Shown: positions 24,890 to 35,430 of the stretch, piece by piece | Layout of the letters: each line of letters opens with the position of its first letter | Position numbering within the stretch: position 1 is the first letter of the stretch | From: Stropharia rugosoannulata | Lineage: Eukaryota > Basidiomycota > Agaricomycetes > Agaricales > Strophariaceae | Direction: 5' to 3' | DNA: 64,000 nucleotides | Assembly (NCBI GenBank): GCA_028532985.1 | Contig: JANCIK010000004.1 | Location: 1,612,001 to 1,676,000 of the forward strand | Program-made: the position numbers and the translations under genes | The notes under the pieces: model-generated | The model's database searches: none | What the model was told of the DNA's origin: nothing | Seen by the model: only the letters and a program-made list of their open reading frames with translations

Positions 24890-25282
24890 GAGCGTCGTCA
24901 ACAGTACTAACAATGGTACCAGTGATTTATGGGCCACAGTGCTGGAGTTTGTAGTATTTGACCTGCAACCCCATTCTAACTGCACACTCATTCGAGCCCT
25001 GTGGAATCCCTTACAGATTTTACTAGCTTCCCTTCCGGGCCTACTTGCGAGCTCTCACACTCTTCTGTTACCCTACTACTGGACATAGGGTAAGTGCTGC
25101 TGGGCATATTTCCTCGGTAAACATCAATGTCATCAGCTTACTTTACCTCAGCAACTCAACGGTCAACCATTACTAAGACTCCGACGAAATGTTTTGTCAC
25201 TCAGGCATCAACAATTACAACCTAAACCTCCAAAATTCACATGCTGCACGCTCACCTGCGAACAGCTCCAGTAAGTTTGGGA

Positions 25283-26202
25283 ATTGGAAACTGCGGCGAG
25301 CAACCGGCGATCACGCTGCGGCGGGTCAAGCGGGCCGCTCGATCTCGTCGCAGCCGCCGCGCCGACCCAACGTCAACGACCTTGCATTGCCCTCACGATC
25401 TCCGAGTGTACAACATATACATCTTCTGTGGTAGACTGCTTAATATGGATCTCGTTTATCTTCTATCCATGCTCCAATCCCATCCAATTCTTTGTGGAAT
25501 GACCTTAGATGGCCTTGTAACATTCTCTCGTATTGTTGGTCATCTAAAACGTGACATTCTCCAGCCTCAGGCCATTGGTGACAGCGATCAGAGGAAGCCA
25601 CCACCATCCATTCCAAATTCTATCGCGTTCTTCATAGGGAATGCACTGAATATACCTATATCAGTCATGGATGAGTGCTGGAACATTGTGAAAGATTATG
25701 TGTGGGAGATGCCCGTTACCCCATTGATTCCAGATGACTATCTTTTGTTCAAATATAATGAGTTCATTACAATATTGTTATAGTACTAGTCTTGTCATGT
25801 GTTTAATTGGGCTATTTAGCAGCAATGACGATTTATCTACCTGATGATTGTTGCACAGATATGGCTTGTACCAACTGCAGTCCACTGAAAAAGGAGTATC
25901 AGAAAAGGGTAGTTGTGTACACCGTGTTCAGCCTGCTTATGTATGCGATCCTGTGTTTGCGCACCCAGTGCATGTAATGGTGCCGTTTACTACAGAAGGT
26001 GCCTTGGGGTACATGTTTAAAAGGTGTTAAAATAGATTATAAGAATAATATAAGGGGAGGAGGGTATCACAGTGAATATTACAATTAGGAGGAGACGAGA
26101 GGTAAGAAAGCCCTCTCCGAACGACTTGCACTCGGCCAATGCCGCCGCAACCCGTGATGATCGCCGCAGTTTGATGCCGCACAAATCGCCGCAGTTTCCA
26201 AT
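25283..26202. repeat. 17-base exact inverted repeat flanking the pseudogene
   Basis: ATTGGAAACTGCGGCGA at 25283-25299 is repeated in reverse complement at 26186-26202. Weaker GC-rich similarity continues inward on both sides, with further CGCCGCAG words. This bounds the CxC5-like remnant. Confidence 0.65.
25430..26010 (+). pseudogene. Decayed KDZ-associated cysteine-cluster (CxC5-like) protein
   Basis: The frame from about 25445 to the stop at 25783 reads MDLVYLLSMLQSHPILCGMT, continues with SIAFFIGNALNIPISVMDEC and WNIVKDYVWEMPVTPLIPDD. This resembles the N-terminal part of the CxC5-like proteins found beside Kyakuja-Dileera-Zisupton (KDZ) transposases in mushrooms. After a stop at 25783, a second frame gives LPDDCCTDMACTNCSPLKK with the expected cysteines. 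It shifts again to GVQPAYVCDPVFAHPVHVM. In-frame stops and shifts show it is broken, and no KDZ transposase is in the window. The family call is by eye and moderate. Confidence 0.5.
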
Positions 26203-26331
26203 ATACAAATGCCCTCAACAGCTCTGTGGCAATATTGACAGACTGTTCAACCAGGGACATTGTGTTCCGACTTCAGTACTCTGTTGCCTGTATCAAGTAC
26301 AGCATACTCAGAAACTGGCACAAGCGAGGGA

Positions 26332-26352
26332 GCTCCGAGCTCTGCTCGGAGC
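26332..26352. repeat. 9-base-pair perfect hairpin
   Basis: GCTCCGAGC and GCTCGGAGC flank a 3-base loop (TCT). It lies about 230 bases before the Helitron 3' end and is followed by GAGCGAGC. Confidence 0.7.
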
Positions 26353-26583
26353 GAGCGAGCTTCGGTATCTCTAACTTTAATTTCAAGCTACTTTAACTTC
26401 TAAGTTCTGATGTGCATTTACGCCTCATTACTTCAACAATGTGTCGTAGACCTCTTAGACAGACAAACAGCTTACAAGAATTTATATATTTTTCTACTAC
26501 AATCTTACCATCATCAAAGTGTTGTAATTGTGGATCTTGAAGCTCTGACTATTCAAACCGTGCGAAGCACGGGTCACTGCTAG

Positions 26584-27239
26584 TTTTGATCTGAACATGG
26601 TATGCAATGCACACGCTTAGAACATTTTGGAAAACTTTGGACTGCCAATAATCATTTGAGGCAAGGATTTATTGTAGGGCTAGATGGCATCAAGATACAA
26701 TTTCGTTAGTTTAATGGATTCATCTTAGGCCGCAGAGCAAAAGATCTAAACTAGTATCACAACCCAGTGACCTGAGTTTCATGTTAATAGTTCATTGATA
26801 GTGAGCTTGAATGAAACAGTCCAGGCTGGCGCAGCACTAGATTTCCCCCTCAGGCTTCCCGAGTGAGCACTCTAAGACTCACAGAGGAAGACAAGCATCT
26901 CGTGGGAGGCACGTCATATACTTATTACCCAGAGTCGAACTAGCATTTCCAAGGACTATAGGCCGAAAACTACATTGTTCCTCTCACGGATCGCAGAACC
27001 GGTGTGGGAACTGACAGGGTTAAAGAGAGTGAAAGTATCAGGAGTGGAGAACGTTTGCTGAGCGGCGGTCGTAGACCACACGATGTGGCGCTGAATGGCA
27101 AGGGACGCCACACGAATAGATATTCCTGAATACACGTGACCTCGTATGTCATACATGTCTCCGTGAATTCAAATTGAAAAGCGGCGAAATTCATAAATGA
27201 GACACCCAAGACACACCCATCGCCCATTCGCCCGCTCTC
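26584..27239. other. Intergenic region right of the Helitron
   Basis: Host sequence here leads into the promoter of the sulphur transporter. Only short frames without recognisable content are seen. Confidence 0.4.
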
Positions 27240-28536
27240 ATGGCAAACCCAACGCCCCTCCAGTCTCTTATTGGCGGTGCAGGAATCCCCGTAGCTGCCC
27301 ATGAACTACTTCTTCTCAATGGAAACACCTTCGGTATATCAGGCTTTATCCATTCCGGCATAAAGGGAAATATTGAAGGCATCGTGGGCGTGGCCGGACT
27401 CATCCTAGGCGGCGTTTTGGTTGGAAAGATGGAGGCAACGGGTCCTGCGCACTTACTTGTAACATTCCCGCAAACCTTGCTCTCTGGATTTTTGGTTGGT
27501 CTGGGTACAAAGGTTTGTCGCGCTGGTTTCCTACGCGCTGAGGGAGCAACTGTGTAAATTTTTATCCGCAGATGGCCAATGGCTGTACTTCTGGGTAAAT
27601 GAGCGCGCAAATTCCAAACATTCCAATAGACGCTGATGCATCAATCCATATATAGACATATGATATGCGGCATCTCGCGCCTCTCTCTCCGGTCCGCGAA
27701 GCTGTCCCCTCCTGTCTTTATTATTTAACCTCACAATTCCATGTAGCTCCATAGCGGCCACAGCAACCTTCTTTGTCTCCGGAGTGCTGGCAGCCCAGGT
27801 TTTCCATCAAAGTATGCCCGCTGTCGGTGCTAGCGATTGGTCGTTGAGTTCCAGTAGCCCAATGTTGCTGGGACTTCAAGGGGCTTCCCTTGCTATTTCC
27901 GCACTTCTGTACATGTCGGTATGTCATGACTACGCTTCTTTTAATTATCGTACTCTATTATCGGCAATCCGCTTGTGTAGGACTTCAATGCTACCGGGAA
28001 AGCGAAACCTGCAGGAGAGAGTAAAGATAAAGAAATTGCAAATCCTCCCCACCCTGTCCTACGGGCTGTGGCATATCTCATTACTGGATTCCAGTTTGCC
28101 CTAGCGTTACGCCTTTCCAACCTAAGTGAAGCATCACGGGTGCTCGCCTTCCTTCTCCTCCCATTCCATCGAGGATTCGATCCATCTCTGGCATTTGTTG
28201 CTGGCGGTGCTCTGTCTATTGGACTACTTCTATACAATTGCGCACGAGGAAACTCCTATCCACGTCTAGGGGGGAAGTGGTCCATTCCGAAGGGTGGTAA
28301 GATCGATGCAAAGCTTCTGATAGGTTCAACGATTTTCGGTGTAGGTTGGGGTCTGGCAGGCATTTGCCGTAAGTCGATTGACCTCGAAAGCGATGGCGTT
28401 ACATTAATGCGCTATATCAACAGCTGGCCCTGGTCTCGTGAATCTTGGTCGTGCTCTGTCAACTGGCGCCAGCAACGCGGTGACCTCGTACGGCGCCTGG
28501 CTTAGTGCCATGGTCCTTGGGGGACTACTGGCCTGA
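27240..28536 (+). CDS. YeeE/YedE-family sulphur-compound transporter
   Basis: This is a polytopic membrane protein of the YeeE/YedE (TsuA-like) family, whose bacterial members import thiosulphate. The family's cysteine motifs are visible: KMANGCTSGHMICGISRLSL in the first half (across the first intron), and VGWGLAGICPGPGLVNLGRA across the last intron in the second half, giving the usual pseudo-symmetric repeat. Hydrophobic helices with Gly motifs fill the rest, about 350 residues in total. Four introns are supported; the last (donor at about 28369) restores ICPGPG. Met8, needed for sulphite-reductase cofactor synthesis, lies 2.5 kb downstream. Transport of thiosulphate is inferred from the family. 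Confidence 0.88.
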
Positions 28537-28881
28537 AAGTACATGAACTGGGCTTTTAATTAATAGTTTTCACGGGAGGAAGCACATACTTAACATTATT
28601 AGAACTTAATTTATTTATACACAATACAGTCATTACCGATGAACTAGTTGTGCTCTTCTCAAATTTTAATTAGTGATGATTGTGTTGAGGAGCATGGTTG
28701 CACCATGTAGCCTTACGTAGTACACATTTCGCATCAAATTGAAAGCAGTCCGTTTGTCTCGTCCTGGGTTCACATTACCGCGAAAGATGAGGGATACATA
28801 TTACTTCCTGAAGGTATCTGGACAGTGATAAGTAAGCATTCGGGTGAGCGGCATGGACAAGGATCCCCGGGAAACTGGATC

Positions 28882-29540
28882 CATTTAATGTCGATATCGC
28901 AGAACTTCGTGCATCGCATGAACACGGGTTCTGTAAATGACGGAAAGAAAAATTAGCATGTACATAAATACTGTTATCATGATCTTATAACCAGTGAGTT
29001 GGCGGAATGAGAAAAACTTGCTGCATTCATTCCTCCAAGGTTCAAATAATGCATCTGACCAAGCAAGCAACTAAACCAAAACTGAGCCATGCCATCTGTG
29101 GCAGTTGCCCCTTGCATTGTAAGCAATCCGACTACCATAAACTTCGATCGAGGCACCATATACTCTAGAGAACATACTTGCTTTCGCCTTCAAGTACAAA
29201 GACATATCATACAGCCTCTCATGGATTGGAATCCATGCGTGAACTTATCAATAGATATGCCAGCGCAGATCGTAAAGCAACTGCGGCCGCAAAGATCAGG
29301 ATGAGAAACGATTCTCGACAAATGCCTCTATATATGTAGATGAGCACATAGAGATAAATGAAAGATTGTATGGTGCACACTTACCGATTTATTACATTAA
29401 TCTCTGTAATAAGACAGGTAGACGATATTCCCAAGGATGAGTAGTTTGGTCGAGCTGGTACGAGTTCAGGCGACTTTCTTCCCAATGCACACATAAGTAT
29501 CGTTTCCAACAATAGAACGGAAAGTTTTGCACAAGTCATA
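28882..29540 (-). pseudogene. Unrecognised membrane-protein frame, apparently broken
   Basis: I do not recognise this. On the minus strand a frame from the ATG near 29538 reads MTCAKLSVLLLETILMCALG and is joined by an intron (donor at about 29383) to a hydrophobic run, ESFLILIFAAAVALRSALAY. It stops after MDSNP near 29223. A frame one base off continues HERLYDMSLYLKAKAS, and a third stretch (28885-29070) has another helix, IMITVFMYMLIFLSVIY. Either the splicing is unusual or the gene carries a frameshift. The upstream end overlaps or abuts the 3' end of the Ecm2 gene. It may be a decayed membrane protein. Confidence 0.3.
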
Positions 29541-29613
29541 TCCACAACTTGAAACAGTGTAAAGCGAGACAATAATCCAAAATAAATAAGTGTACATACA
29601 AAAAGAACTACTT

Positions 29614-30848
29614 CATGATTGTACAATGGTGGTCGACGGTAGTGTAGAAGGTCCGGCATTCGCTTGACCAGATTTGCTGCGTCCCCATTTCACTGCAACC
29701 CTCTCGCCGTCAATGTCCAGACCATTGGCCCAGGCCTGTGCAGCAAGTTCAGCTACTGATCGTTCTTTGAAATTGACGAAGGCACATCTACAGATAGCTC
29801 AGTTTCCTATACCGTAATTACAAGAACAATCCATATACCTTGTTTTTGCCACATGGACAATAGATTTGATCTGAGTTGCTTGGATAGTGGGCAGTGATTG
29901 CAGCACTTGTGCTCGGATGCTGAGTTCAGTCGATGTGGTGGAAAGGGAGGATAGGAAAAGAGACGTCTAAGCTGCCAGGTTAGATAACCACGAGAAGAGA
30001 ATGACCATTTACTGACCACTGTAATATCGTCTGGAGACTTTAAGCCTTGTGCCTCTGCATGAGCAGATACGATCCTCCGCGCAACTGGGTCGTTCCGTCC
30101 ATGGTACCTGTCCTGGATATTCTGGCGCGCCAAATCATTGTCCGGAAGGATTTCATGACGATATGGGCATTCCGATCCACGCTTACACTCGCCCTTAGCG
30201 AAAAACGTGCATACATTTGGCCTGTTCCTCTTGTAGTAAGGGTCGGTCCGCGCTAGCTGCTTGAGCATCTCCTTCCCCGCAGACGCCGCCTTTCCAGAGT
30301 CCAGCCCTGACTTATTGCCATCCAGCTACATGATGTCCGGTAAGATATGGCTGATACGGAGACGAGAGAGGCTCTACCCACCTTGCCCTCCATATTTTGA
30401 GCGTAATACTCTCTGTTGATGTCGCTCGTTGGTGCATCGTTTGCAATTCCCAGTGCGGTATCCCTCACTTGGGTGGGTAGCCCATACTCGAGATCAAGCA
30501 GACATGTTTGACATACATTCTTGATTTTGGCGCACGTTTGGCATATAACGGTGGTTTTGAAGCGAGCTCCTGAACCAGGGTTCCATCGAAAGACTGTGAA
30601 GGGGCGGGCACAGGTTCCGCAAGACCGTCCATACTCTTGTTTAGACTAGATGTACTGTCAAAATCTGCGCATATAGTAAATTGAATGTAGCACACCATTC
30701 GAATGAACGGATTAGCACCCAAGCCTAATAATGAAGAGGTTTAATTGAACAAAAAGCGCACGGATGATTGAAGCTTACATGTTTCACACAAAATGGGGAA
30801 TTCACTTTGTTCCCAGCCAGCTTTGTTGATATCAGCTTTGGGAGGCAT
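29614..30848 (-). CDS. ECM2: Pre-mRNA splicing factor Ecm2/Slt11 (RBM22)
   Basis: This spliceosome protein contacts U2/U6 and the catalytic core of the NTC-related complex. The joined N-terminus [20 protein letters not shown] is followed by [19 protein letters not shown] and a multi-cysteine zinc-binding region ([40 protein letters not shown]). Then comes a CCCH finger ([19 protein letters not shown]). The C-terminal RRM spans [12 protein letters not shown] to [10 protein letters not shown]. The protein ends PSTTIVQS at 29614, giving about 340 residues, normal for the family. About seven short introns are present. It is divergent from Met8, with 209 bases between the start codons. Confidence 0.95.
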
Positions 30849-31057
30849 AGTAGCAGACGACGCTGTATTTTTTCGAAGGTGCAGACTGCAGAGGCAGGAC
30901 GAGTTTACAACCGTCATTGCCGTGCGCGTGATCAACAATTGGTCAGCACTACATTCGGCATTCAACTGGGCCGCTCAGACCTGGTACTAACTTGAGCCTT
31001 GCTGCTTGGGTATTAACTACCAAATATTAGCTCTCAATCAACTCTCAATCCTTCTCT

Positions 31058-31894
31058 ATGCAAGGTGACACCTCAAGGTCCGAAGGATCTCTTTTAGTTG
31101 CATGGCAATTAAAAGACAAGAATGTTCTCATTGTTGGAGGTGGAGAAATAGCTTCACAACGGATTGAATCCATTCTGGTCACAGATGCGCATATAACTGT
31201 AATCGCTCCCGAAGCAGGTCTACATTCTCGAGCCAAACACTTCATAGAGAAAAATCCAGCGCGTATTTCCTACTGTAACCGACGTTTCGACGGCCCTAAT
31301 GAACTGGACGGAACGGACATGGTTCTAACCGCACTAGATGACAACGATCTTTCGCGGCGCATCGTTGAAATGAGCCGCGAAAGAAGAATCCCAGTCAATG
31401 CTGCAGATATCCCAGACCTTTGCGACTTCTACTTTGGCGCACAAATACGTGACGGGCCCTTGCAAATCATGATCTCGACGAACGGCAACGGCCCCCGTCT
31501 AGCTAGTCTAATTAAATCGCGGTTGCAAAAGGCACTGACTGGAATTGAAGGCGACGCCATCGCTAAGGTTGGCAAGTTGCGCTACAAGCTGAAGGAAAGA
31601 GCACCCGGAGTGGGTGGTGCGTTGGGACAAGAAAGGATGAAGTGGATGAGTTCATTGTGTAATTCTTGGGAGATGGGGGAATTTGCACGCTTGGATGATG
31701 ACGTGATGGATAGGCTGCTGGAGGAAGGCTGGGACAACGACAGGCGAGTGCCCAAAGCGCATGAATTGGGGCTGTCTGCACCTCACAAGACCTCGTCGTT
31801 GCTATCATCTTTGCCCATTTTACCTACTATTCTTGGTTTTGCTGCTGGGGCGCTTGCAATGTGCTTCCTTTCATTCCAAAAAAGGAGTTACTAG
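31058..31894 (+). CDS. MET8: Met8, bifunctional precorrin-2 dehydrogenase/sirohydrochlorin ferrochelatase
   Basis: Met8 makes the last two steps of sirohaem, the cofactor of sulphite reductase, in the cytosol of yeast. The intronless 278-residue frame has the NAD-binding motif NVLIVGGGEIASQRIESIL, the catalytic-region aspartate in LTALDDNDLSRRIVEMSRER, VNAADIPDLCDFYFGAQIRD, and ISTNGNGPRLASLIKSRLQK as in the family. It differs from yeast Met8 in its last 25 residues, a hydrophobic helix (LPILPTILGFAAGALAMCFL) ending FQKRSY, which suggests a C-terminal tail anchor. The start at 31058 places the Rossmann motif at residue about 22. The lack of introns stands out among its neighbours. Confidence 0.94.
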   Translation: MQGDTSRSEGSLLVAWQLKDKNVLIVGGGEIASQRIESILVTDAHITVIAPEAGLHSRAKHFIEKNPARISYCNRRFDGPNELDGTDMVLTALDDNDLSRRIVEMSRERRIPVNAADIPDLCDFYFGAQIRDGPLQIMISTNGNGPRLASLIKSRLQKALTGIEGDAIAKVGKLRYKLKERAPGVGGALGQERMKWMSSLCNSWEMGEFARLDDDVMDRLLEEGWDNDRRVPKAHELGLSAPHKTSSLLSSLPILPTILGFAAGALAMCFLSFQKRSY

Positions 31895-32078
31895 GAAGGA
31901 TCCATGGCCTATATATAGAGCAAGAAAGACGCCTAATGATATATAGATACCTCGTTAGAAAGAAAATGCCGGATCGTATTGTTGAACAAGTAGTAGGCTG
32001 CATGCTGCTGCATGTTTTCCTAGATGACATCGCGAATTGGCATTGGCAGCTCGCAAATGGAAAACGGATAGAAGTATA

Positions 32079-33537
32079 TTATGCCAATGTACGATTGGCA
32101 TTGATGTAACCTGTCCCGTAACAAGAGTAGAGTAGAGCAGAGTAGTTAGGGTTAGATGGATCAGCAGGAACAATTTTGAACGATGTCGCGAAAAATTGTC
32201 TGACATCGCGCAAAAATTGTATTCTGCAGGGAAGGTGAGCGACATGCTTCGTTAGAGTACCATGAATGGCTTACGTCTTTGGTGTTGGTTCTCCCATTTT
32301 GCATCGGCCGACATCCTCACTTCCTAGTACCATCATTAAGAGTACTAGTATTTGATGTTTTTGATCGACACAGCCTCCCTTTTCAATCTCTGTCAACAAC
32401 CCCCGGGTCGCTTTTAGTCCGATATCTTCTGGTGGTACACCTGGTTCTGCGATTGCCTCGGAGCAATAAATAGCGGAAGTAGTTGTCTCAGCGAGTAAAG
32501 TTAAACCGTACCCAGGCGACCTAGTTTACATTCAGGCTAACAGTATAGGTCATTCATTAGGCTGACAATACTCACTTGCCACTTTCATCGCCTTTATAAA
32601 CGTCTGAATAGAGATATATGTCAGGTATATATCGATTCAAGATAGACCGTGATGCTTCAATCATCCTATTTGAAAACTGAGGGTTTACTCGCACAGCATG
32701 TCTGAAGAACTGTCAACATAAACGAATATATAAGCAAGAAAAATGCGTACGCAACACCACGAATTCTTTTGACTTTTCCCGACTCCACGAAGTTCAATGT
32801 TTTCACTTGTTTTACAATCGGACAGCAGAATTGGACCTCCCCACCGCCTCCTGGAGAAGCACCGCGCTTCTTGATCTAAGCAAGATGAGAAAAAAACGGT
32901 CGCGCACTTTTCAATGAAGCTTTACATACTCGTAATTCCAATCCCTCTGATATTCCGAATAGCTGAAGGTGAGGTAGGGTAACTGTACGCAGTATATCCG
33001 CCTGGTAGATGTTTTCTTTAGTAATGGGGTAACCTGAAAGCAAGTGCAAACCTACAGAAAGATCATTTTCTTCAGTCGTAATGCCCTTCAAGGTGACGTT
33101 GAGTGGCTTTTTAGCAAATGGCGCTAGCATTATCACAGGTTCGAGAAAATAGCCAATCCCTCTTGACGAAGGACAGTCATGTTGCAATGTCCCTCCGAGG
33201 ATGACGCCAGGTTTGAAAAGAATAGCAGTACCTGTACACCGTTAGCTTTGAGGAATCATACATAGATACTTATGGTTTGCTCACCGGTCACTGATATTTC
33301 AATTACGGTTCCATTTGTGACTTTCTCGAGTAGTCGTAAAAGACTTATTTCGTAATCTAGCATTTCATTACTTACTAACAGGAGAGTAGCACTTCAACTG
33401 CACACACCTCTCAGGCCAGGGTTTTTATCCTCTGAGCGTATTTTGTCTATGCGAACATGTTTGCCGCTGAGTATTGAGAGGACGAGACGATTCCGGAAGT
33501 GCTGATGCCCGCTAAAGTGAATGAGAGAACTAGACAT
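32079..33537 (-). CDS. RCL1: Rcl1, RNA 3'-phosphate cyclase-like ribosome-biogenesis factor
   Basis: Rcl1 works in the nucleolus with Bms1 in the early 18S rRNA processing complex; it resembles RNA cyclase but lacks that activity. The joined protein starts MSSSLIHFSGHQHFRNRLVL, continues KIRSEDKNPGLRDYEISLLR, TLQHDCPSSRGIGYFLEPV, KRGASPGGGGEVQFCCPIVK, and SPGYGLTLLAETTTSAIYCS. The short last exon encodes IQFLRDVRQFFATSFKIVPA and ends SCYGTGYINANRTLA, with the stop at 32079. The start is fixed by conserved FSGH at 33537. About seven short introns are present. It shares a 145-base divergent promoter with Uba3. Confidence 0.95.
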
Positions 33538-33682
33538 TGAAGAGAACCAATAAAAAAGAGAGACAGCTGATTACCTGAGAAACGCGATCGGAAATGCCCT
33601 AAATGAGTTAGTCGAGCGGCTACAGCCACGCGCGAAACTGGCTGACTGAAGCTATCATCATACACTTTAGTAACTACATCTC

Positions 33683-35344
33683 ATGACCTCTACACAAAGT
33701 ATCCCTACAGAAGACTGGAATGGACGATACTACCACATCGACCAAGTGTTAAACACACCAGGGCCTCGCACCGACCCGGACTTCCTAGCGGGAGATGGTG
33801 TATGATTCTTTAATAAAAACCCTTTACACGCGCTTGACCTGTTTTTCATATCAGGTTAAAGATTTTCTTAGAAACAAAGCAAAGATCCTGGTTATCGGTG
33901 CAGGAGGCCTTGGCTGCGAGATCCTGGCCAATCTAGCTCTTACTGGGTTCAAGGACATTCACGTTATCGACATGGACACTATTGATATCAGTAATTTGAA
34001 CCGGCAATTCCTCTTCAGGTGTGATCAGTCGAAGAGCTTGAGAGTATCTGCTCATTTGCGTATTCAGACAGAAGGATGTTGGGCAACCCAAAGCCACGGT
34101 CGCAGCTGAGTTTATTATGAAACGAGTGCCAGGGGTTAAGGTGACGCCGTATGTCTTGTAGATTCTCATAACACCGTAGATATTCTAATTCTTCGTATTG
34201 TTCAGATATTTTGGAAAGATACAAGACAAGGACGATGACTATTATATGCAATTTAACTTAGTGATCTGCGGACTTGATTCAGTTGAAGCGCGTCGGTGGA
34301 TGAATGCCACTCTCGTGAACCTTGTCGATCCGGAGAACCCGGAGAGTCTGAAGCCCATGATCGATGGCGGAACAGAAGGTAGTGTACTCCTCTCTATTAC
34401 ATATTTCTCCGATTTATTTGCTTAGGTTTCAAGGGTCAGGCCCGTGTAATCCTGCCCACTATCACATCGTGTTACGAGTGTTCTCTCGACATGTTTAACA
34501 AACCAACAGCATTCCCCATCTGTACCATCGCCAATACTCCACGGTTGCCTGAGCACTGCATAGAATGGGCGTCAGTGCTGGAATGGCCAAAGGTGCACGG
34601 AGGTAATCTACAACTCAAGCATATGCATTATTACCTACAGCTCAAATTATTTATTAGACAAGAAAATGGACACGGATGACCCTCAGCACATCGCGTGGTT
34701 ATATAAAGTTGCATTAGCCCGTGCCAAAGAATTTAACATAGAGGGAGTAACATGGTCACTAACACAAGGAGTGGTGAAGAATATTATCCCTGCCATTGCT
34801 TCCACGAACGCTATCATTGCAGGTTAGTTATTTTTTCCTTTTAAATTTAATAAAGTTGACATCCTCGAAGCCGCCTGTTGTAACGAAGCCTTCAAGATTG
34901 CGACTAGCTCTGCCGCTTACCTGAATAACTACTTCATGCTTATTGGCACGGAAGGGGTCTACTCATACACTTTTGAACACCATAAGCGCGCTGACTGCCC
35001 TGTTTGTGGCGGTGAAGCTTTGGAAATGACGCTAAACCCCGGGATGACCGTGGAAGAGCTGATTGACTCGTTGACTGAAAAGCAAGATATGTAGGTTCCG
35101 ACCAGATTATTTTGCCACAAGCATCTGCTGATAACTTTTATTCAGTCAAATAAAGAAACCATCACTTTCCACATCAACAAAGCAAATTTATCTACAGGCT
35201 CCCCCTCAATTAGAACAAGCCACTCGACCGAACTTGGAGAGAAAAGTAGCCGAGTTGGTGGATGAGGGTGGTGAAGTTACTGTTACAGCTAGCACCTTAC
35301 CTTTTAGTTTGACTCTGCGTATTTCTTTCCAAACTCCTGCGTAG
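33683..35344 (+). CDS. UBA3: Uba3, catalytic subunit of the NEDD8-activating enzyme
   Basis: Uba3 pairs with Ula1/APPBP1 to activate NEDD8 (Rub1), which is then passed to Ubc12 and on to cullins. Visible features are the ATP-binding Rossmann motif [20 protein letters not shown], the [20 protein letters not shown] joint (rebuilt with the acceptor at ATTCAG), and [20 protein letters not shown]. The catalytic-cysteine motif is [20 protein letters not shown]. Zinc cysteines are CYEC and CPVC. The C-terminal ubiquitin-like E2-binding domain ends [16 protein letters not shown]. Seven short introns are present. Total length of about 435 residues is normal. The start at 33683 is the first ATG before the conserved [17 protein letters not shown]. 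Confidence 0.96.
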
Positions 35345-35430
35345 TTTTATCATTTGTTGTATCATATTCTTAGGCCATGTACAGTGTGATGCAGACACTT
35401 GTATGATTGCACGTATAAGTACCTTTCTTG

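Larger units (their letters stand above)
24028..26583 (+). mobile_element. Non-autonomous Helitron
   Basis: The 5' end reads A then TCTATCTATATTATAATACG, matching the TC start and AT-rich lead of Helitrons inserted between A and T. The start could be 24028 or 24032, since both follow an A. The 3' end has the diagnostic hairpin CCGTGC-GAA-GCACGG (26558-26572), then seven bases, then CTAG (26580-26583), followed by the host T. No terminal inverted repeats or target duplication are expected or seen. The 2.5 kb interior has no Rep/helicase gene, so the copy is non-autonomous. It carries a tandem repeat, degenerate duplications and a KDZ-associated gene remnant. Both ends are in the same orientation and at the right spacing, but a search for sister copies would be needed to prove mobility. 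Confidence 0.68.

Noticed and set aside
29220..29237. Palindrome CATGGATTGGAATCCATG
   Set aside because: Single occurrence with 8-base arms; too short to claim a function.
29381..29659. Minus-strand frame starting [11 protein letters not shown]
   Set aside because: Its first part overlaps the last Ecm2 exon, which reads to a stop at 29614 in another frame with good RRM content.
31861..32109. Plus-strand 82-codon frame after Met8
   Set aside because: It overlaps the conserved last exon of Rcl1 on the other strand.
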